Assembly (NCBI RefSeq): GCF_003057875.1
Contig: NZ_PYXZ01000004.1
Coordinates: forward strand, 124,001 to 188,000
Source: Nocardioides currus
Lineage (GTDB): Bacteria > Actinomycetota > Actinomycetes > Propionibacteriales > Nocardioidaceae
Length of the DNA: 64,000 nucleotides
Direction of reading: 5' to 3'
The stretch's first letter is position 1. The number at the start of each line of letters is the position of its first letter. The translations under genes were made by a program, and so were the position numbers. This document shows positions 59,845 through 64,000 of the stretch, piece after piece. A model generated the notes under the pieces. It searched no databases, had not been told where the DNA came from, and worked only from the letters and a program-made list of their open reading frames with translations.

Positions 59845-60336
59845 ATGACGACCGCGCCACGACAGCCGCGCTGGCTCGACGAGTCCCAGCAGCGGGCCTG
59901 GCGCGCCCTCGTCGTCGGCACGACGCTGCTGATGGACCGTCTGGACGACGACCTGCGGCGGACGTTCAACATCTCCCTCACGGAGTACGAGATCCTCGTG
60001 CGGCTCTCCGAGCGTCCCGGCCGGAGCATGCGGATGGCCCAGCTCGCCGATGCGCTCGCGCACTCACGCAGTCGGGTCACCCACACGGTCGACCGCATGC
60101 AGAAGGCCGGCTACATCGTGCGGGCCGCCACCCCCGAGGACGGGCGCGGCATCGTCGCCACGATGACCGACGCCGGCTTCGCCCTCCTCGTGGAGGCCGC
60201 GCCGATGCACGTCGAGGGCGTCCGCACCTACCTCGTCGACGTCGCCGACCCGACCGACTTCAGCGCCGTCGGTCGCGTGATGGACGCCGTCACCGACGAG
60301 CTCATCGCCGGCCACCCGGAGATGGATCTGCGCTGA
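59845..60336 (+). CDS. MarR-family transcriptional regulator
   Basis: Winged-helix regulator of 163 residues. DNA-binding segment: LTEYEILVRLSERPGRSMRMAQLADAL, then HSRSRVTHTVDRMQKAGYIVR and wing PEDGRGIVATMT. GGGGGAG nine bases before the ATG. No divergent target gene; likely acts on a distant gene or itself. A strong bidirectional hairpin lies downstream. Confidence 0.92.
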   Translation: MTTAPRQPRWLDESQQRAWRALVVGTTLLMDRLDDDLRRTFNISLTEYEILVRLSERPGRSMRMAQLADALAHSRSRVTHTVDRMQKAGYIVRAATPEDGRGIVATMTDAGFALLVEAAPMHVEGVRTYLVDVADPTDFSAVGRVMDAVTDELIAGHPEMDLR

Positions 60337-60424
60337 TCGGCCCGCCTGGCGGTCCGTGAGCCACGGTTCGTACGCCGATCCTGTGGCTGGGGCACCGCCG
60401 CCGGCGTGGCGCCGAGACGACGAA

Positions 60425-60458
60425 CGGCCCCGGTCCCGCAGCAGCGGGACCGGGGCCG
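60425..60458. terminator. Bidirectional terminator between marR-like gene and ettA
   Basis: A perfect 15-base stem, CGGCCCCGGTCCCGC (60425-60439) with GCGGGACCGGGGCCG (60444-60458), and loop AGCA. It lies between convergent stops at 60336 and 60472. Confidence 0.85.
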
Positions 60459-60471
60459 TCGTGTCGTGCGA

Positions 60472-62154
<1,683 letters not shown>

Positions 62155-62161
62155 GGACCCG

Positions 62162-62167
62162 AGCCTA
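62162..62167 (-). promoter_or_regulatory. -10 element of ettA, leaderless
   Basis: TAGGCT on the minus strand, seven bases before the ATG at 62154. Confidence 0.55.
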
Positions 62168-62288
62168 CGGGGCGCTGAGCCCGGGGCCGCAACCGGCAGA
62201 CGCGCTCCGCGGCTCGCCCGCCGGGGACGGGTCCGGGTGTCCTCGCCTCCCCGGTCCCGCTCCCCCGCGTCTCCGACCGTCGTGCGCC

Positions 62289-62795
62289 TCAGGCGGCGTC
62301 CGCCTCGGGCATCTCCGCCGCGGGCGCGACCGGGGCCTCCCCCGGGTCCTGCGCGAACGACGGCGCCGACTCCGGCGAGAGCGCGGCCCACGGGTCGGGC
62401 GAGACCGCCTGCTGCTCCTGCCCGGTCACCGACCCGGGCCGGGCCGGCCGGGTGAACACGGCGGTCCCGCGGGACAGGTCGTGACCGACCGAGGTCGCCG
62501 TGACGACGAGCTGGGTGCTGGTCGAGCCGTCGGGCTTGGTCCACACGTCCGCCTCGAGCTTGCCGTGGACCACGACCGGGTCGCCGCGGCCGATCGAGGC
62601 GGCGACGTTGTCGGCGAGCCGGCGCCAGGCCTTCACGGAGTACCACGTCGTCGTGCCGTCCTCCCACTGGTCGTTGCGGAAGCGGCGTGACGTGGTGGCC
62701 ACCCGGAAGTTGGCGACCGCGGACCCGCCACCGACGTCGCGGAGCGAGACGTCGGAGCCGACCCAGCCGTTGAGCGTGATGTAGGTGTCGTTCAT
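62289..62795 (-). CDS. ssb: Single-stranded DNA-binding protein
   Basis: Protein of 168 residues: an OB-fold N-terminus (TYITLNGWVGSDVSLRD, ANFRVATTSRRFRN, TTWYSVKAWRRLADNVAASI) to about residue 110, then a Pro/Ala/Glu-rich tail ending PEADAA without the DDDxPF tip used to recruit repair proteins. The missing tip and its setting away from rpsF/rplI suggest an accessory SSB paralogue, not the replicative one. AGGAAGG eight bases before the ATG at 62795. Confidence 0.9.
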   Translation of the reverse strand: MNDTYITLNGWVGSDVSLRDVGGGSAVANFRVATTSRRFRNDQWEDGTTTWYSVKAWRRLADNVAASIGRGDPVVVHGKLEADVWTKPDGSTSTQLVVTATSVGHDLSRGTAVFTRPARPGSVTGQEQQAVSPDPWAALSPESAPSFAQDPGEAPVAPAAEMPEADAA

Positions 62796-62945
62796 GAGTA
62801 GTGCCTTCCTCGCATGGAGGACGGCGGGCCCGCCCTCGACGCCAAGGGTGCGGCGAGGCACGGACAGCGGGACGGCGGCGTACGAACGCCTGTGGACGCG
62901 GCGGAGCGGCACCCACCCTGTGGACGCCCAGCGGACCGGGACGGC

Positions 62946-64000
62946 CTACTTCAGCGCGACGGCCAGACCCTCGCGCATGGTCGAGTACGCCGCCAGCTCG
63001 GACTGGATCGGTTGCACGACCAGCTCCTGGGACACCGAGGAGATGGCGTCGCGCAGGCGCTTGTCGGCGGCCCGCGCGCGTCGCTTGGCGGTCATCGACA
63101 CCAGCACGCGGCAGACCAGGGCGAGCAGCACGCCCAGGAGGATGCCGCCGAGCAGCATCAGCGTCGGGACGGGGAAGCCGACGACCGCGGGCGTGGGTGG
63201 CTCGGGCAGCCGCGCGTAGGAGCCGAAGGCCAGCACCGCCAGCCAGCCGGCGCCGACGACGGCGGTGACGATGAGCAGCCACTGGAGCACGCGCACCAGG
63301 CCGGCCCAGACGGGGATCTTCTCCGCACCGAGGTCGGTGGCGGCCACCGACCGGTCGAGGCGGTCGCCGAGGTCGGGCAGCCGCGAGACCGAGGCCCTGC
63401 GGATCGCCGTGACCCACGGCTGGCCCATGCCGTCGGAGACCTGGTCGGCCAGCGCGCGCACCTCGGTGTCGACGCGCGCCTTCTGCACACCGGTCGCCTG
63501 GGGCACCGACGTGCGGGCGGCGCCGGTGAGCTGCTTGCCCGCCGAGCCGAGGTCGAGGTGGAGCCGCTTGAGCGGGTCGGGCTTGAGCCGGGAGAACCAC
63601 GCGGTCACCGGCCACCCCGTGGCCCGGTTGGCGCGGATGCGGGTGGAGTCCTCGACCGCCTTGACAACGGTCGGGACCCCGGCCGAGTCGGCGAAGGCGT
63701 CGTCGAGCGCGGCGATCCGCTCGGTGGAGAGCGAGCCAACCTTGGCGTTGCCCGAGACCTCCTGGATGCGCACGGCAGCGGCACGCACGTCGGCGGCCAG
63801 CCGGGCGCGCGTGGCCTTCTTCTCCGCCACCCGCTTGGCGATCTGCTTCTTCAGCTCGTCGATCCCCCAGCCGTGGCGGGCGCTGATGCCGAGCACGGGC
63901 ACGCCGTCGAGGCCGTCCGCGTCGAGCAGGCGGCGCACGTCCGCGAGCATCCCCTCGCGACGGGCCTCCGGGACGGTGTCGATGTGGTTGAGGACGACGA
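62946..64000 (-). CDS. Membrane-associated dynamin-like GTPase (5' part outside window)
   Basis: Minus-strand gene whose start is beyond the right edge; the frame is open to base 64000. The visible part begins VVLNHIDTVPEARR, whose NHID is a G4-type (NKxD) guanine motif, followed by VPVLGISARHGWGIDEL (G5-type SA). A long helical domain leads to two membrane spans near the C-terminus (VLQWLLIVTAVVGAGWLAVL and LMLLGGILLGVLLALVCRV). Length and layout fit the YfjP/dynamin-like GTPases found beside ssb in actinobacteria. Role: membrane or division functions. Confidence 0.85.
   Translation of the reverse strand, partial: VVLNHIDTVPEARREGMLADVRRLLDADGLDGVPVLGISARHGWGIDELKKQIAKRVAEKKATRARLAADVRAAAVRIQEVSGNAKVGSLSTERIAALDDAFADSAGVPTVVKAVEDSTRIRANRATGWPVTAWFSRLKPDPLKRLHLDLGSAGKQLTGAARTSVPQATGVQKARVDTEVRALADQVSDGMGQPWVTAIRRASVSRLPDLGDRLDRSVAATDLGAEKIPVWAGLVRVLQWLLIVTAVVGAGWLAVLAFGSYARLPEPPTPAVVGFPVPTLMLLGGILLGVLLALVCRVLVSMTAKRRARAADKRLRDAISSVSQELVVQPIQSELAAYSTMREGLAVALK

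Overview
The window is very GC-rich, densely coded DNA from an actinobacterium. Gene content (ClpP1/ClpP2 pair, a homologue of the mycothiol-dependent nitroreductase family, a type VII secretion module) and gene order point to Propionibacteriales, probably Nocardioidaceae (Nocardioides or a close relative); that placement is inference. No transposase, integrase, phage gene or CRISPR array is visible. Most genes are chromosomal core genes, often joined by ATGA, GTGA or TGATG stop/start overlaps. At least ten start codons lie only 6-7 nt after a TANNNT -10 hexamer, so leaderless transcription looks common.

Layout. 1-5.9 kb (minus strand): the cell-elongation cluster mreB-mreC-mreD-mrdA-rodA (rodA runs off the left edge). 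6-11.8 kb: a Nudix hydrolase, ndk, folC with its DUF4233 partner, two secreted proteins of unknown function and an acetyltransferase. 11.8-18.2 kb: valS, a PT-repeat membrane protein, then clpP1-clpP2-clpX. 18.3-23 kb: two alpha/beta hydrolases and an ArsR-controlled operon (ArsR, SRPBCC, an unusual VOC-cytidylyltransferase fusion, a nitrilase-family amidohydrolase).

22.9-39.8 kb is the most interesting part: a compact type VII (ESX-like) secretion module. It has an FHA protein, two WXG100 proteins, a WXG100-like protein fused to a muramidase, an EccC-type ATPase carrying ubiquitin-like and FHA domains, a beta-propeller/PT-linker/Fn3 membrane protein, a MoxR-DUF58-transglutaminase set whose transglutaminase has lost all three catalytic residues, and a facing membrane Ser/Thr kinase. 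No separate EccB, EccD, EccE or mycosin is seen. From memory, tig lies next to clpP1-clpP2-clpX in Streptomyces; here tig is on the far side of this module, so the module sits in or beside a broken ancestral tig-clp neighbourhood. A PP2C-type phosphatase beyond tig could close a kinase/FHA/phosphatase circuit.

39.8-64 kb returns to housekeeping: tig, tRNA-Pro(TGG), tRNA-Gly(TCC), a Nei-like DNA glycosylase, rpiB, an esterase, metG, an M3 metallopeptidase, a GPP34 protein, a DsbA-like oxidoreductase with a CPFA active site, pepN, an MscS channel, an OsmC protein, a truncated haemoglobin, a double-hotdog thioesterase, a TetR regulator with paired operators, a thiolase, a MarR regulator, ettA, ssb and a membrane GTPase cut by the right edge. 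Two unusual intergenic repeat arrays (34.45-34.69 kb and 53.45-53.63 kb), both built from short words in both orientations at fixed periods, are not explained by any gene.
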